61,616 nucleotides of DNA from Caloramator sp. (GCA_026416875.1 JAOAEI010000003.1:1-61616); one strand, 5' to 3'; counted from the first letter of the stretch, positions 11,886 through 22,171 are shown. Notes: generated by a model from the sequence alone, not told the origin. Made by a program: numbers and translations.

Positions 11886-14499
11886 AAAACAGAGATTAAG
11901 TCAGGGATATGATTTTCTTTCAAAGATGGGACTTTTAAAAAAAGATATTCCTAAGTACATTGAAAATAATCTAAATCCTCGTTTTAAATTGAGACCTTAT
12001 CAAATTGAAGCAATATCAAGATTTATTCATTATTTTGAAGAAAATCCTAATAGAAAAAAACCAATATATCTTTTATTTAACATGGCTACTGGTTCTGGGA
12101 AGACGCTTTTAATGGCAGCAAATATACTATACCTTTATTTTAAAGGATATAGAAATTTTTTATTTTTCGTAAATAGCACAAATATTATAGAAAAAACAAG
12201 GGAAAATTTTTTAAATACTAATACAAAAAAATATTTGTTTAATGAAAAAATAAAATTTGATGATATGGAAGTCAAGATAAGGGAAGTTTCGAATTTTGAT
12301 CAAGCAAATGAATATGATATAAATATAATATTTACTACAATTCAAGGATTGCATAGTCAATTAAATATGTTTCGTGAAAATTCAGTTACATTAGAAGATT
12401 TTAAAGATAGGAAGATTGTTTTAATTTCTGATGAAGCTCATCATATAAATGCATGGACACGAAATAGATTAAATAGCAGTGAAGAAGTAGTGAAAAACAC
12501 ATGGGAATATACAATTATGCAAATTTTAAATTCTAATGAAGAAAATATATTACTTGAGTATACTGCAACTATTGATATGGATGACCAAAATATTTTTGAG
12601 AAATATTCAGATAAAATTATCTTTGAATATGATCTAAAACAATTTAGAATAGATGGTTATTCTAAGGAGGTTAAAGTTTTACAAGCTGACTTAGATAATT
12701 GGCAAAGAATGTTGCAGGCTATTATTTTAAGTCAATATAGAAGAAAAATTGCAGAAAAGAATGGAATTAGATTGAAACCAGTAATACTTTTTAAATCGAA
12801 AAGTATTAGAGAATCAAAAGAAAATTACGAATTGTTTAGAGAAAAAATTGGGAGATTAAATGAGGATGATATAAAAAAGATTATTCTTAATGGTAGAGGC
12901 ACAGTAATAGAGACAGTAGATAAATATTTAGTTAGTGAAGGGATAACTTATGATAATTTAGTAACTGAATTAAAGGAAGATTTTTCTGAAGAAAAATGTG
13001 TATTACTTGATTCGGAAAATATTGAAAGAGATAAACAGATTAAACTCAATACCTTAGAAGATGTAAATAATGAAGTTAGAGCCATTTTTGCAGTAAAAAT
13101 GCTTGATGAAGGATGGGATGTTCTTAATTTATATGATATTGTTAGATTATATGATACAAGGGATGGAAAATGGACAAGAGATGGCAGATATATTCCAGGC
13201 AATACAACTATTGCAGAAAGACAACTAATTGGTAGAGGAGCGAGATATTATCCATTTAAAATAAATGAAGATGATGACCCTTTTACTAGAAAATTTGATA
13301 ATCAATATGATAATCCTATGAAAATTCTTGAGGAGCTTTATTATCATAGTAAACACAATCCAAGATATATTCAAGAGCTTACTACTGCACTAAAAGAATA
13401 TGGAATAATGCCATATGAACAAAAAGAAATTAATATTAGAGTTAAAGATAATATAAAAGAAACACAGTTTTGGAATAAAGGAATATTATTTATTAATAAG
13501 AGGAAAAAAGCATCCAGAAAAGGTATTAAAACTTTAGATGACATAAAACATGAAAAAATATATAAGTATCAATTATTAACTGGATTTATGAAGGAGGATA
13601 AAATTTTAGAAGAAACTAGTAATACTAGCACTTTAGAAACTACAACAAAAACATATAGCCTTGGCGATTTTGGTGAAGTATTTATACGAAAATCAATGGC
13701 TAAACTTGAATTTTATAAATTCAATAATTTAAAAAAATATTTTCCAGAATTAGTGTCTTCCAAAGAATTTATAGAATCTTTAAAGAAGATAAATGTAGAT
13801 ATAACTACGACAAAGGACCGATTTAATAAATTAACGCCGGATGATAAGATAGAAATATGCTTGAATGTTTTGAAACAATTAGAGACTGAAATTTTAAATG
13901 ATTATGTTGAATATGAGGGAACAGAAGATTTTATTCCTAAACCAATTAGGGAAATAGTAAAAGATAAATTATTAAAAATAAATGTTGGTGATGATGGTGA
14001 TCAAGAATACGGTATTCCTATGAGTAATTCAAAAAGTGCCATTTTAAGGATTAATTTAAAAGATAAGGAATGGTATATATATGATGAAAACTATGGAACA
14101 TTTGAAGAAAAATCTTTTATTAAATTTATTGATGGATTTATTGATAATTTAAAAGAGAAATATAGTGACATTTACTTATTAAGGAATGAAAATTTATTTA
14201 AGATTTACAAGTTTTCTAACGGTGAAGCAATTGAACCTGATTTTGTATTGTTTCTTAGAAAGAAAGACTCAGAAAAATTTGAACAATATCAACTTTTTGT
14301 GGAAGCTAAAGGTGAACATTTAGTAAAAAAGGATCAATGGAAAGAAGATTTTTTGAAAGAAATAGAAAACAATTATAAAATTAACCCAACATTATTTAGT
14401 GAGAATGAAAAATATATTATTGTAGGACTTCCGTTTTATAATGAAAATAGAAAAAGTTCATTTATTAAAGAATTTGAAACGAAGTTGAATCTTGTATAG
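11863..14499 (+). CDS. Type III restriction endonuclease (Res), DEAD/DEAH helicase
   Basis: MATGSGKTLLMAANILYLY, LISDEAHHINAW, C-terminal PD-(D/E)XK-like EPDFVLFLRKK...QLFVEAKGEH; overlaps mod. Confidence 0.94.
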   Translation: MVVTRMYEKQRLSQGYDFLSKMGLLKKDIPKYIENNLNPRFKLRPYQIEAISRFIHYFEENPNRKKPIYLLFNMATGSGKTLLMAANILYLYFKGYRNFLFFVNSTNIIEKTRENFLNTNTKKYLFNEKIKFDDMEVKIREVSNFDQANEYDINIIFTTIQGLHSQLNMFRENSVTLEDFKDRKIVLISDEAHHINAWTRNRLNSSEEVVKNTWEYTIMQILNSNEENILLEYTATIDMDDQNIFEKYSDKIIFEYDLKQFRIDGYSKEVKVLQADLDNWQRMLQAIILSQYRRKIAEKNGIRLKPVILFKSKSIRESKENYELFREKIGRLNEDDIKKIILNGRGTVIETVDKYLVSEGITYDNLVTELKEDFSEEKCVLLDSENIERDKQIKLNTLEDVNNEVRAIFAVKMLDEGWDVLNLYDIVRLYDTRDGKWTRDGRYIPGNTTIAERQLIGRGARYYPFKINEDDDPFTRKFDNQYDNPMKILEELYYHSKHNPRYIQELTTALKEYGIMPYEQKEINIRVKDNIKETQFWNKGILFINKRKKASRKGIKTLDDIKHEKIYKYQLLTGFMKEDKILEETSNTSTLETTTKTYSLGDFGEVFIRKSMAKLEFYKFNNLKKYFPELVSSKEFIESLKKINVDITTTKDRFNKLTPDDKIEICLNVLKQLETEILNDYVEYEGTEDFIPKPIREIVKDKLLKINVGDDGDQEYGIPMSNSKSAILRINLKDKEWYIYDENYGTFEEKSFIKFIDGFIDNLKEKYSDIYLLRNENLFKIYKFSNGEAIEPDFVLFLRKKDSEKFEQYQLFVEAKGEHLVKKDQWKEDFLKEIENNYKINPTLFSENEKYIIVGLPFYNENRKSSFIKEFETKLNLV

Positions 14500-14593
14500 G
14501 ATCAACTTTGCTTAGAGTATAAGATTTCAAGGTTAGATTTTATATGCTAACTTAATTATTATATAAAGAATAAAGCTATGTATAAAAGTTTTA

Positions 14594-14640
14594 AAAAAGC
14601 CATAGCCTAATCTCTAAGGTTATGGCCTTTTCTTTATTCT
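14594..14640 (+). terminator. Terminator after res
   Basis: AGCCATAGCC...GGTTATGGCCTTTTCTTT. Confidence 0.6.
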
Positions 14641-14675
14641 CCCTCTAAACATTCTTTCCCGTTTCCAAAACACAA

Positions 14676-14930
14676 TCACATAACAAAATCAAAAAACCTC
14701 TCAAAAAATAAATACTCAACATTAGCATACACATCTTTGTGTCCAAACTTTTTAACATTATCAAAAATATAAATTGAAGCCTCCTCAGCAACATTGCATA
14801 TGGCTTGAACCATAGCAGGTCTTAGACCATGAATATTTTTAAGTAGAGCAATTGGTGCTAAAAGCTCTGCAGCAAATGCATTAATTATATTATTGTTTAT
14901 ATTATCAGAAAAATTTGTATTAATCGACAA
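14676..14930 (-). pseudogene. Possible truncated ImmA/IrrE-type C-terminal fragment
   Basis: INAFAAELLAPIALL...AICNVAEEASIYIF resembles the region downstream of HExxH in ImmA/IrrE proteins; catalytic motif absent. Confidence 0.4.
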
Positions 14931-15042
14931 TTTTTGATTATAAGCTATGTAAAATGATGTTATAATTTACCTAAAGATAAAAAGTTAAAAACATCAGATA
15001 AAAATAAATAATATAAACTGCCTATTTGAAGGAGATGATATA

Positions 15043-16911
15043 TTGGCAGCTAATCGTTCCTTTACAGAATATATAGCAAATAGATTTGAAAATGAGTTAT
15101 TTGAAGCCATTCAGGATTATATTGAATATAACTATAATAATTTAGACTTGTGGTTATATAAAGTTAGAAAAATTGGTGGCATTGAATTATCAGATATCGA
15201 AGTGAAATTTGTAAATGTCAATGACTTGCCAGGCATGAAGATAGAATTTGATGTAGTAGTAGAAGCTGAATTTGAAGTAAGAGAGTCAGACTATCACTAT
15301 GATGAATCTGAAAATTGTGTGCAGTGGTTTGTATTAAAATGTTCTGGAGATTTAGACTGTAATTTAGATGACTTTAAAATTTACAGTTTAACTGAGTATA
15401 AAATCAAAAGTAAGCAGCCCAAACCTATGTCAGATTCACTTGTTCCATTTATTTATAGTGAACAATTAGAATCTGTTGCCACAGAATTTCTACGCAAAAA
15501 TTATCCAGAAGCATTAAAGACTCCGATGGCAGTTGACCCACAATTATTGGCAGAAAAAATAGGTCTTAAAATAGAAATTAGAGATATTACAAAGGACTTT
15601 ACAGTGTTTGGACAAATTTTTTTTCATGATTGCGAAGCAGAATTCTATGATAAAAACAGTGATAAAATGGTTCAAATTCATGTAAATGCTAAAACTATTT
15701 TTGTAGATCCGAAAGCATACTTTCTACGTAACCTTGGATCTGTTAATAATACTATTGTTCATGAGTGCGTTCATTGGGCTCTACACAGAAAGGCATTTGA
15801 ATTGGAAAGGTTATATAACAGTAGTGCAACAAAAATAAAATGTCAAGTAGTAGGTGGAATAAAAGATAGTAACAGGGATGCAACTGAATGGATGGAATGG
15901 CAGGCAAATGCACTTACCCCAAGGATACAAATGCCAATTTCAACATTTAAAGAAAAGGCATTTGAACTTATAAAGAAATATAAACAATTATTACAAACAG
16001 AAAAAATAATAGATGTAATGGAACCAGTTATTGATGAATTGGCTTTATTTTTTGGTGTTTCAAGATTAGCAGCTAAAATTCGAATGATTGATGTAGGATA
16101 TGAAGAAGCAATAGGAACTTTTACTTATATAGATGGTCATTATATCAGACCACATTGTTTTAAAAAAGGTTTTTTAAAAAGAAATCAGACCTTTTCAATT
16201 AGTGCAATAGACGCAGCTATACAAAGTTTTATTGATCCAGAATTATCTGCTTTGATAAAAGAAGGTAGTTACATATATGTAGATTCACATTTTGTTTTAA
16301 AACATCCTAAATATGTAACAAGAGATGAAAATGGATATGCTATATTAACTGATTATGCAAGAACTCACATGGAAGAGTGCTGTTTAGTTTTTGATCTATC
16401 AATTAAATCAGGATTTAAGGAAAGTTATCATAGTGAGTGTTTTCTAAATCGTGATAAAGGTTCAAATATAGATTTTGAATTAAAATTTAATAATGGATTT
16501 CAATATGCATCTCAAGAAAAAAAGATTAAGATACTTGCAGATGTTTTAGAGGAGGAAGCAAGAATTTTTAATGAACTACCCAATAGTTATACTAAATCAC
16601 TTGAAATGGTCATTGAATGGAGAGGTGTAACATATAAGGAATTAGAAGAAATGACATTGCTTAATGAGAAAACAATAAGGAGAATTGTTAATGGGGAAAC
16701 AAATGGTTCAATTGAATCATTAATTGTAATTTGTCTTGCATTAAATCTTCCACCAATGATAAGTAACCATATTATTAGTAAATCTCCACATTCACTAAAT
16801 TTAAACAATAGAGACCATCAGTGGTATAATTTTGTGTTAACATGCCAATACACAAAGTCAATGGATGAAATAAGACAATTTTTAAATCAGTGTGGTGCAA
16901 AGCCACTATAA
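15043..16911 (+). CDS. ImmA/IrrE-family metallopeptidase with C-terminal HTH
   Basis: VHECVHWALH (HExxH) ... EWMEWQANALTPRIQMP; C-terminal ITYKELEEMTLLNEKTIRRIVNGE-like HTH; start TTG with RBS GGAG. Confidence 0.85.
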   Translation: MAANRSFTEYIANRFENELFEAIQDYIEYNYNNLDLWLYKVRKIGGIELSDIEVKFVNVNDLPGMKIEFDVVVEAEFEVRESDYHYDESENCVQWFVLKCSGDLDCNLDDFKIYSLTEYKIKSKQPKPMSDSLVPFIYSEQLESVATEFLRKNYPEALKTPMAVDPQLLAEKIGLKIEIRDITKDFTVFGQIFFHDCEAEFYDKNSDKMVQIHVNAKTIFVDPKAYFLRNLGSVNNTIVHECVHWALHRKAFELERLYNSSATKIKCQVVGGIKDSNRDATEWMEWQANALTPRIQMPISTFKEKAFELIKKYKQLLQTEKIIDVMEPVIDELALFFGVSRLAAKIRMIDVGYEEAIGTFTYIDGHYIRPHCFKKGFLKRNQTFSISAIDAAIQSFIDPELSALIKEGSYIYVDSHFVLKHPKYVTRDENGYAILTDYARTHMEECCLVFDLSIKSGFKESYHSECFLNRDKGSNIDFELKFNNGFQYASQEKKIKILADVLEEEARIFNELPNSYTKSLEMVIEWRGVTYKELEEMTLLNEKTIRRIVNGETNGSIESLIVICLALNLPPMISNHIISKSPHSLNLNNRDHQWYNFVLTCQYTKSMDEIRQFLNQCGAKPL

Positions 16912-16971
16912 TATAAAAAATTTTTATAAGACGGACACGAAATGTCCGCTTTTTTTATAAACATATTGTAA

Positions 16972-17022
16972 AGAAGCCTTATATTTAGCCTATTTGTTAG
17001 GTTAATATGAGGCTTCTTTTAT
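16972..17022. terminator. Long bidirectional-type dyad
   Basis: AAGAAGCCTTATATTTAGCCTA...TAGGTTAATATGAGGCTTCTTTT. Confidence 0.65.
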
Positions 17023-17265
17023 TTTCAACTCTTAAAGTCCTTAAAATAGCTACACAATAACCGGACATGAAATGTCCGCCATAGCAGTTTATTTCTATAT
17101 TAAACTGTTTTTAGAAATAAGGAGTTAAGTATTTTTAGGTATCTGTAAAGGAAAATTTACATTATAAAATTTAAGGTTTATTTAAAAAATTTTTCAAATA
17201 GGAAAAAAACCTTCCTATTTGAAATTTAATATAAAGCTACAGAGCAAGGGAAAGGGGGTGAGAAA

Positions 17266-17589
17266 GTGATGGGACCAAATGAAAGGCGAATGAAAATAAT
17301 AGAAGTATTATGCCAAAGAAGGCAGGATACTATGAAGAATTTAGCGTTTGAGTTTGGAGTTACAGAAAGAACTATTAGAAATGATATAAACATCCTATCA
17401 CTTTCTTACCCGGTTGAAACAATTAGAGGAAATGGTGGCGGGGTTAGAGTTATGGATGGTTATAAATTGAACCAAAAGTATCTAAAACCAGAACAAGAAG
17501 AACTTTTAAGAAGATTAAGCCTGCAGTTAACAGGTAATGATCTTACCATAATAAAGAGTATTATTAAAGACTTTGCTCTGAGAGCATGA
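17266..17589 (+). CDS. DeoR/HTH_11-like DNA-binding regulator
   Basis: RRMKIIEVLCQRRQDTMKNLAFEFGVTERTIRNDINIL. Confidence 0.8.
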   Translation: MMGPNERRMKIIEVLCQRRQDTMKNLAFEFGVTERTIRNDINILSLSYPVETIRGNGGGVRVMDGYKLNQKYLKPEQEELLRRLSLQLTGNDLTIIKSIIKDFALRA

Positions 17590-17771
17590 AAGGGAAGGAG
17601 GTGAAATCTATGAATGATATAAATTTAGTGCTGGCAGAAGAATTTGAAAGGCTTGCAGCAGAATATCGAGCAAGAGCAAAACAATATAATCATCAAGAAG
17701 ATATTACTATTCATGATATAAGCATGGTACTAACAGAAAAAAATGAAAAATGGGAAGGTAAAAGAAATTAA
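17586..17771 (+). CDS. Small phage protein of unknown function
   Basis: RBS GGAGG; compact gene packing in phage early region. Confidence 0.5.
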   Translation: MKGKEVKSMNDINLVLAEEFERLAAEYRARAKQYNHQEDITIHDISMVLTEKNEKWEGKRN

Positions 17772-17862
17772 AACACTTTTAAGAAAATATGGTGCAGAAA
17801 AATTAATAGAAGTTAAACCTAAAGACTATGTTGATATATTTGAAGAGGCTAAAAAAATATAA
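17743..17862 (+). CDS. Small phage protein (39 aa: MKNGKVKEIKTLLRKYGAEKLIEVKPKDYVDIFEEAKKI)
   Basis: Short ORF below track cutoff, overlapping upstream ORF, ending just before the antirepressor RBS. Confidence 0.5.
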   Translation: MKNGKVKEIKTLLRKYGAEKLIEVKPKDYVDIFEEAKKI

Positions 17863-17876
17863 AGGAGGAAAAAGGC

Positions 17877-18587
17877 ATGAATGAATTAATAAAAGTAGAT
17901 TACAGCAGAGAAGAACCAACAGTATCAGCAAGAGAACTTCACAAGTTTTTAGAGATTGGGACAGAGTTTAGACATTGGTTTCCCAGGATGTGTGAATATG
18001 GGTTTACAGAGGGAATAGATTATACCCCGGTCATTTTTGACCACCCCCAAAACCATCAGCCCACAACAGATTATTATTTAACAATACCTATGGCAAAAGA
18101 GCTGTGTATGATTCAAAGAACTGAAAAGGGGAAAATAGCACGACAATATTTTCTTTCTATTGAACAGGCATGGAATACACCTGAAATGGTAATGTCAAGA
18201 GCATTAAAGATGGCGGAGAATCATATACAATCTCTTAAATTACTAAATTCAAAGCTAAGTGTTGAAAATGAAATTATGAGACCAAAAGCAGAATATTTTG
18301 ATGACCTTGTTGAAAAAAATCTGCTTACTAATTTTAGAGATACAGCTAAGGAATTAAAAATAAAGGAAAAGGACTTTATAGGATTTTTAATAGATAAAAA
18401 ATACATCTATCGTGATAAAAAAGGAAATTTAAAACCATATGCAGACAAAAATGAAGGTCTATTCGAAATTAAAGAAGCAAAAAATGATAAAACTGGTTGG
18501 GTAGGAACACAAACGTTAATTACCCCAAAAGGAAGAGAAACGTTTAGGCTATTAATAAAAGGTTCAGTTGAAAGAAATATTGTTTAG
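17877..18587 (+). CDS. Phage antirepressor (AntA/AntB N-domain + KilAC-like C-domain)
   Basis: VSARELHKFLEIGTEFRHWFPRMCEYGFTEGIDY...; C-terminal LTNFRDTAKELKIKEKDFIGFLIDKKYIYRD. Confidence 0.9.
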   Translation: MNELIKVDYSREEPTVSARELHKFLEIGTEFRHWFPRMCEYGFTEGIDYTPVIFDHPQNHQPTTDYYLTIPMAKELCMIQRTEKGKIARQYFLSIEQAWNTPEMVMSRALKMAENHIQSLKLLNSKLSVENEIMRPKAEYFDDLVEKNLLTNFRDTAKELKIKEKDFIGFLIDKKYIYRDKKGNLKPYADKNEGLFEIKEAKNDKTGWVGTQTLITPKGRETFRLLIKGSVERNIV

Positions 18588-19839
18588 GCAGGTGATAAAA
18601 ATAAACTTATATCCCCACCAATTACAAGCATTGGAGCAAACCCAAAATCTAAACAGAGTAGCATATTACCTTGATATGGGTTTAGGCAAGACATATTTAG
18701 GCTCTGAAAAAATGAAACAGTTAAATGCACCATATAATCTTCTAATATGCCAAAAGTCAAAGATAAATGACTGGGCGGAGCATTTTAAATTCTACTATGC
18801 ATACAACGTGGTTATTTATAAAAATCAGCCTATTGAATCTATGCCACAAAACAGTGTAATTATCATAAATTACGATTTGATATGGAGAAGGCCACAGTTA
18901 AAACAATTAAAGAATTTTACATTATTGCTTGATGAATCACAGTATATAAAAAGTGAAACATCAAAGAGAACAAAATTCATACTAAATCTAAACCCAACAA
19001 ATGTGATACTACTTTCTGGAACTCCAACAGGCGGTAAATATGAAGAACTTTGGACTCAAGTCAGATTACTTGGCTGGAATATTAGTAAGAAGGCCTTTTA
19101 TAACCACTACACAATAACAGAACAAATAGATGTTGGTGGATTTAAAATACATGTTGTAGTGGGATACAAAAATATAGATAGGCTAAAAGAAAAACTAAAA
19201 TCATACGGTGCAGTATTTATGAAATCTGACGAAGTATTTGATCTTCCAGATCAGATTGAACAGTTAGTTTTAGTTGAAAATATAAGGGAATATACAAGAT
19301 TTAAAAAAGATAGAGTAATCACAATAAATGAAGAAACTTTAGTAGGTGATACAGCTTTAACCAAACTATTATACCTAAGGCAGCTATCATCAATTTACAA
19401 TTCTAATAAACATGAAGCTTTTAAAGATTTAATATCATCAACGGAAGATAGAGTTGTGGTTTTCTATAACTTCAAAAAGGAATTTGAAATATTAAAAGGC
19501 ATCTGTGAAGTATTAGAAAAACCTGTCTCATATATAAACGGTGATGGGACTGATTTAAAAAACTATGAAGTTAAAAATAACACTGTAACATTAGTCCAAT
19601 ATCAAGCTGGAGCAACTGGCATAAATCTTCAAAGGGCTAATAAGGTTATTTATCACAGTTTACCATTATCCAGCGAACTTTGGATGCAGTCAAAGAAAAG
19701 AATACACAGAATAGGCCAGAGTAGGACATGCTTTTACTACTATCTAATAACTAAAAACAGCATTGAAGAAAAAATATTAGATGTTTTAAAAGAAAGGCAG
19801 GATTTTACTTTGGATTTATTTGAGAGGGTGGATAAGTGA
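18568..19839 (+). CDS. SNF2-family phage helicase
   Basis: LYPHQLQALEQ, YLDMGLGKTYLG, LLLDESQYIK, HRIGQSR motifs. Confidence 0.92.
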   Translation: MKEILFRQVIKINLYPHQLQALEQTQNLNRVAYYLDMGLGKTYLGSEKMKQLNAPYNLLICQKSKINDWAEHFKFYYAYNVVIYKNQPIESMPQNSVIIINYDLIWRRPQLKQLKNFTLLLDESQYIKSETSKRTKFILNLNPTNVILLSGTPTGGKYEELWTQVRLLGWNISKKAFYNHYTITEQIDVGGFKIHVVVGYKNIDRLKEKLKSYGAVFMKSDEVFDLPDQIEQLVLVENIREYTRFKKDRVITINEETLVGDTALTKLLYLRQLSSIYNSNKHEAFKDLISSTEDRVVVFYNFKKEFEILKGICEVLEKPVSYINGDGTDLKNYEVKNNTVTLVQYQAGATGINLQRANKVIYHSLPLSSELWMQSKKRIHRIGQSRTCFYYYLITKNSIEEKILDVLKERQDFTLDLFERVDK

Positions 19840-20201
19840 AGGAGAAAGAGTTTCAAAGAAAAGTAACAGAATACCTAAAATCACTTCCAAACACATGGTT
19901 CTTTAAAGTATGGGGAGGCGGTTATCAAAGAAGTGGCATTTCTGATTTAATCTGTTGCATTAATGGAATATTTGTGGCAATAGAACTTAAAGCAGAAAAA
20001 GGAAGTCCAACAGAACTTCAAAAGATGAACGTAAAAAATATAAATGCAGCAGGAGGCATTGGGATAATTTTATATCCGTCAGGATTTGAAACATTTAAAA
20101 AACTCATAGAGGAGGTGCTTCAGTGCAGTTTTCCTACAGTAGAGTTGAATGCTTTGAAAAGTGCAAATACCAATTCAAACTGCGATATATTGATGGAATA
20201 A
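19836..20201 (+). CDS. VRR-NUC domain nuclease
   Basis: SGISDLICCINGIFVAIELKAEKG (D...ExK). Confidence 0.88.
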   Translation: MKEKEFQRKVTEYLKSLPNTWFFKVWGGGYQRSGISDLICCINGIFVAIELKAEKGSPTELQKMNVKNINAAGGIGIILYPSGFETFKKLIEEVLQCSFPTVELNALKSANTNSNCDILME

Positions 20202-21694
20202 GGACAATACCAATGTATGGCCCAGATAGTGCTTTAATAGTTGGTTCAGCAATGCATCTTGGCATAGAAGAAGGAATAGACAAAATGGAGTGGTTCTATT
20301 ATAACCAGTATCCTGTTATAACAGATGAAAATATAAACGAAGTTATAAAACTAATCAATTTAGTAAATAAGGCAAAAGAAGCCCTAAATTCAATACTGCA
20401 CAATAAAGAACCAACAGTTATTTTTGAATACAAAATAGACTTTCCACAATTTGTAGGGTTTGTAGATTTGATTATTAAAAACAAAGATGAAACAATAAGC
20501 ATCTATGACTTTAAATACAGCAATAATAAAGAGAACTATTTACAGTCGAAACAGCTACATTTATATAAATACTTCCTTGAAAAATTAGGATTTAAAGTAA
20601 TAGATTTAGGATATATATTCATTCCCAAAACATCAATAAGACAAAAGAAAACAGAGGATTTGTATCAGTTTAGAAAGCGGCTAAAAGAAACTTTAGAAAA
20701 TATGGAAGTTGAGATAGTAAACATAGACTATGATGAAATAAAGGTTAATGAGTTTTTCAGAATATGTGATGAAATTAAAAATGAAACTGAGTTTGAAAAA
20801 ACACCTTCAAAGCTATGTGAATGGTGTGAATATAAAACTTATTGTGAAGGAGGAGAAACATATATGCTTTTACCTGAAAACAAAAGAAGGGACATAAAAA
20901 TTGATGAAAACCCTGATATGTGGATTTATGCAGACAGCTATGTAGGAAAATCAACTTTTGTTGATAAGTTCCCTAACCTGTTATTTTTAAACACTGATGG
21001 GAATACAGATAACACAACATCTCCAATTGTAAAAATAGCAGATGAAGTAACATTTGAAGGAAGATTAAAGAAAGTAAAAATGGCATGGGAAGTGTTCCTT
21101 GATGTTATAACGGAGCTTGAGAGAAAAGATAATACCTTCGAAAGAGTATGCATTGATTTAATCGAGGACCTTTATGAACACTGCAGATTATATATGTATA
21201 AAAAACTTGGAATAGACCACGAGCAGGATGCTGGCTTTGGCAAAGGATGGGACATGGTTAGAACTGAATTTCTATCAGCAATAAAAAGGCTTAAAAATTT
21301 AGGATACCAAGTGATTTATATATCAAAAGAAATTAATACAGAAATAACATTAAAAAATGGAAACAAGCTAACAACAATAAAACCAAATATAAATGAAAAA
21401 ATAGCCAATGTGTTAGCAGGAACCGTTGATTTAACAGTTAGAGCATATATGGATGGTGATGAAAGATATTTACTACTTGAAAAAAGTGAAAATATCTTCG
21501 GTGGTGGAAGATTTAACTTTAAAGTTCCGAGAGTAAAACTTGATAAAGATGAGTTTATTAAAGCACTTAAAGAAGCCCAAGGGTTTATTTTAGAAGAAGT
21601 ATCATATGACAATGAAGATAAGAACAATGACCCAAATAATGAAATATCAAATGACGATGAACAAACAAAAATGAGCAGACGCTCAAGAAAATAA
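20123..21694 (+). CDS. RecB/Cas4-like PD-(D/E)XK nuclease fused to a Sak4/AAA_24-like ATPase
   Basis: N-term FSYSRVECFEKCKYQFKLRYIDG, SIYDFKYSN, LCEWCEYKTYC; C-term YADSYVGKSTFVDKFPNLLFLNTDG...VCIDLIEDLYEHCRLYMY. Confidence 0.82.
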   Translation: MQFSYSRVECFEKCKYQFKLRYIDGIRTIPMYGPDSALIVGSAMHLGIEEGIDKMEWFYYNQYPVITDENINEVIKLINLVNKAKEALNSILHNKEPTVIFEYKIDFPQFVGFVDLIIKNKDETISIYDFKYSNNKENYLQSKQLHLYKYFLEKLGFKVIDLGYIFIPKTSIRQKKTEDLYQFRKRLKETLENMEVEIVNIDYDEIKVNEFFRICDEIKNETEFEKTPSKLCEWCEYKTYCEGGETYMLLPENKRRDIKIDENPDMWIYADSYVGKSTFVDKFPNLLFLNTDGNTDNTTSPIVKIADEVTFEGRLKKVKMAWEVFLDVITELERKDNTFERVCIDLIEDLYEHCRLYMYKKLGIDHEQDAGFGKGWDMVRTEFLSAIKRLKNLGYQVIYISKEINTEITLKNGNKLTTIKPNINEKIANVLAGTVDLTVRAYMDGDERYLLLEKSENIFGGGRFNFKVPRVKLDKDEFIKALKEAQGFILEEVSYDNEDKNNDPNNEISNDDEQTKMSRRSRK

Positions 21695-21710
21695 AAAGGA
21701 GGAAATAATT

Positions 21711-22169
21711 ATGGCAAGCAAAAGTATTTTTGAAAAATTCGACAAGGAGTTTGACATTAAAGGATTAAAGGAAGATTTAAAGAATGTAGCATCAAATGAG
21801 GCAGAATACAAAGAAGTTCCTTTTGGAACGTATGAGGTAAAGATTGAAAAGATGGAACTTGTAGAATCAAAGACAGGAAAGCCTATGCTAACTTGCTGGA
21901 TGAGGATATTAGAAGGAGAATATAAAAATTCAATTATATTCATGAACCAAGTTTTAAGCACTGCCTATGGAATACACACAGCTAATGAATTTTTAAGATC
22001 CCTTGATTCAGGGATTGAAGTAGAGTTTGAAAGCTTTTCACAATATAATGATTTAATACTTGATATTCATGAAGCAATTGATGGCAATTTAGAATATGCA
22101 GTTGAATATGGGGAAACCAGCAAAGGATTTAAGACTTTTAAAATAACTGAAGTGTTCGAGGTTAATTAA
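21711..22169 (+). CDS. DUF669-family phage protein (ssDNA-binding-like)
   Basis: EVPFGTYEVKIEKMELVESKTGKPMLTCWMRILEGEYKNSIIFMNQVL. Confidence 0.8.
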   Translation: MASKSIFEKFDKEFDIKGLKEDLKNVASNEAEYKEVPFGTYEVKIEKMELVESKTGKPMLTCWMRILEGEYKNSIIFMNQVLSTAYGIHTANEFLRSLDSGIEVEFESFSQYNDLILDIHEAIDGNLEYAVEYGETSKGFKTFKITEVFEVN

Positions 22170-22171
22170 GG

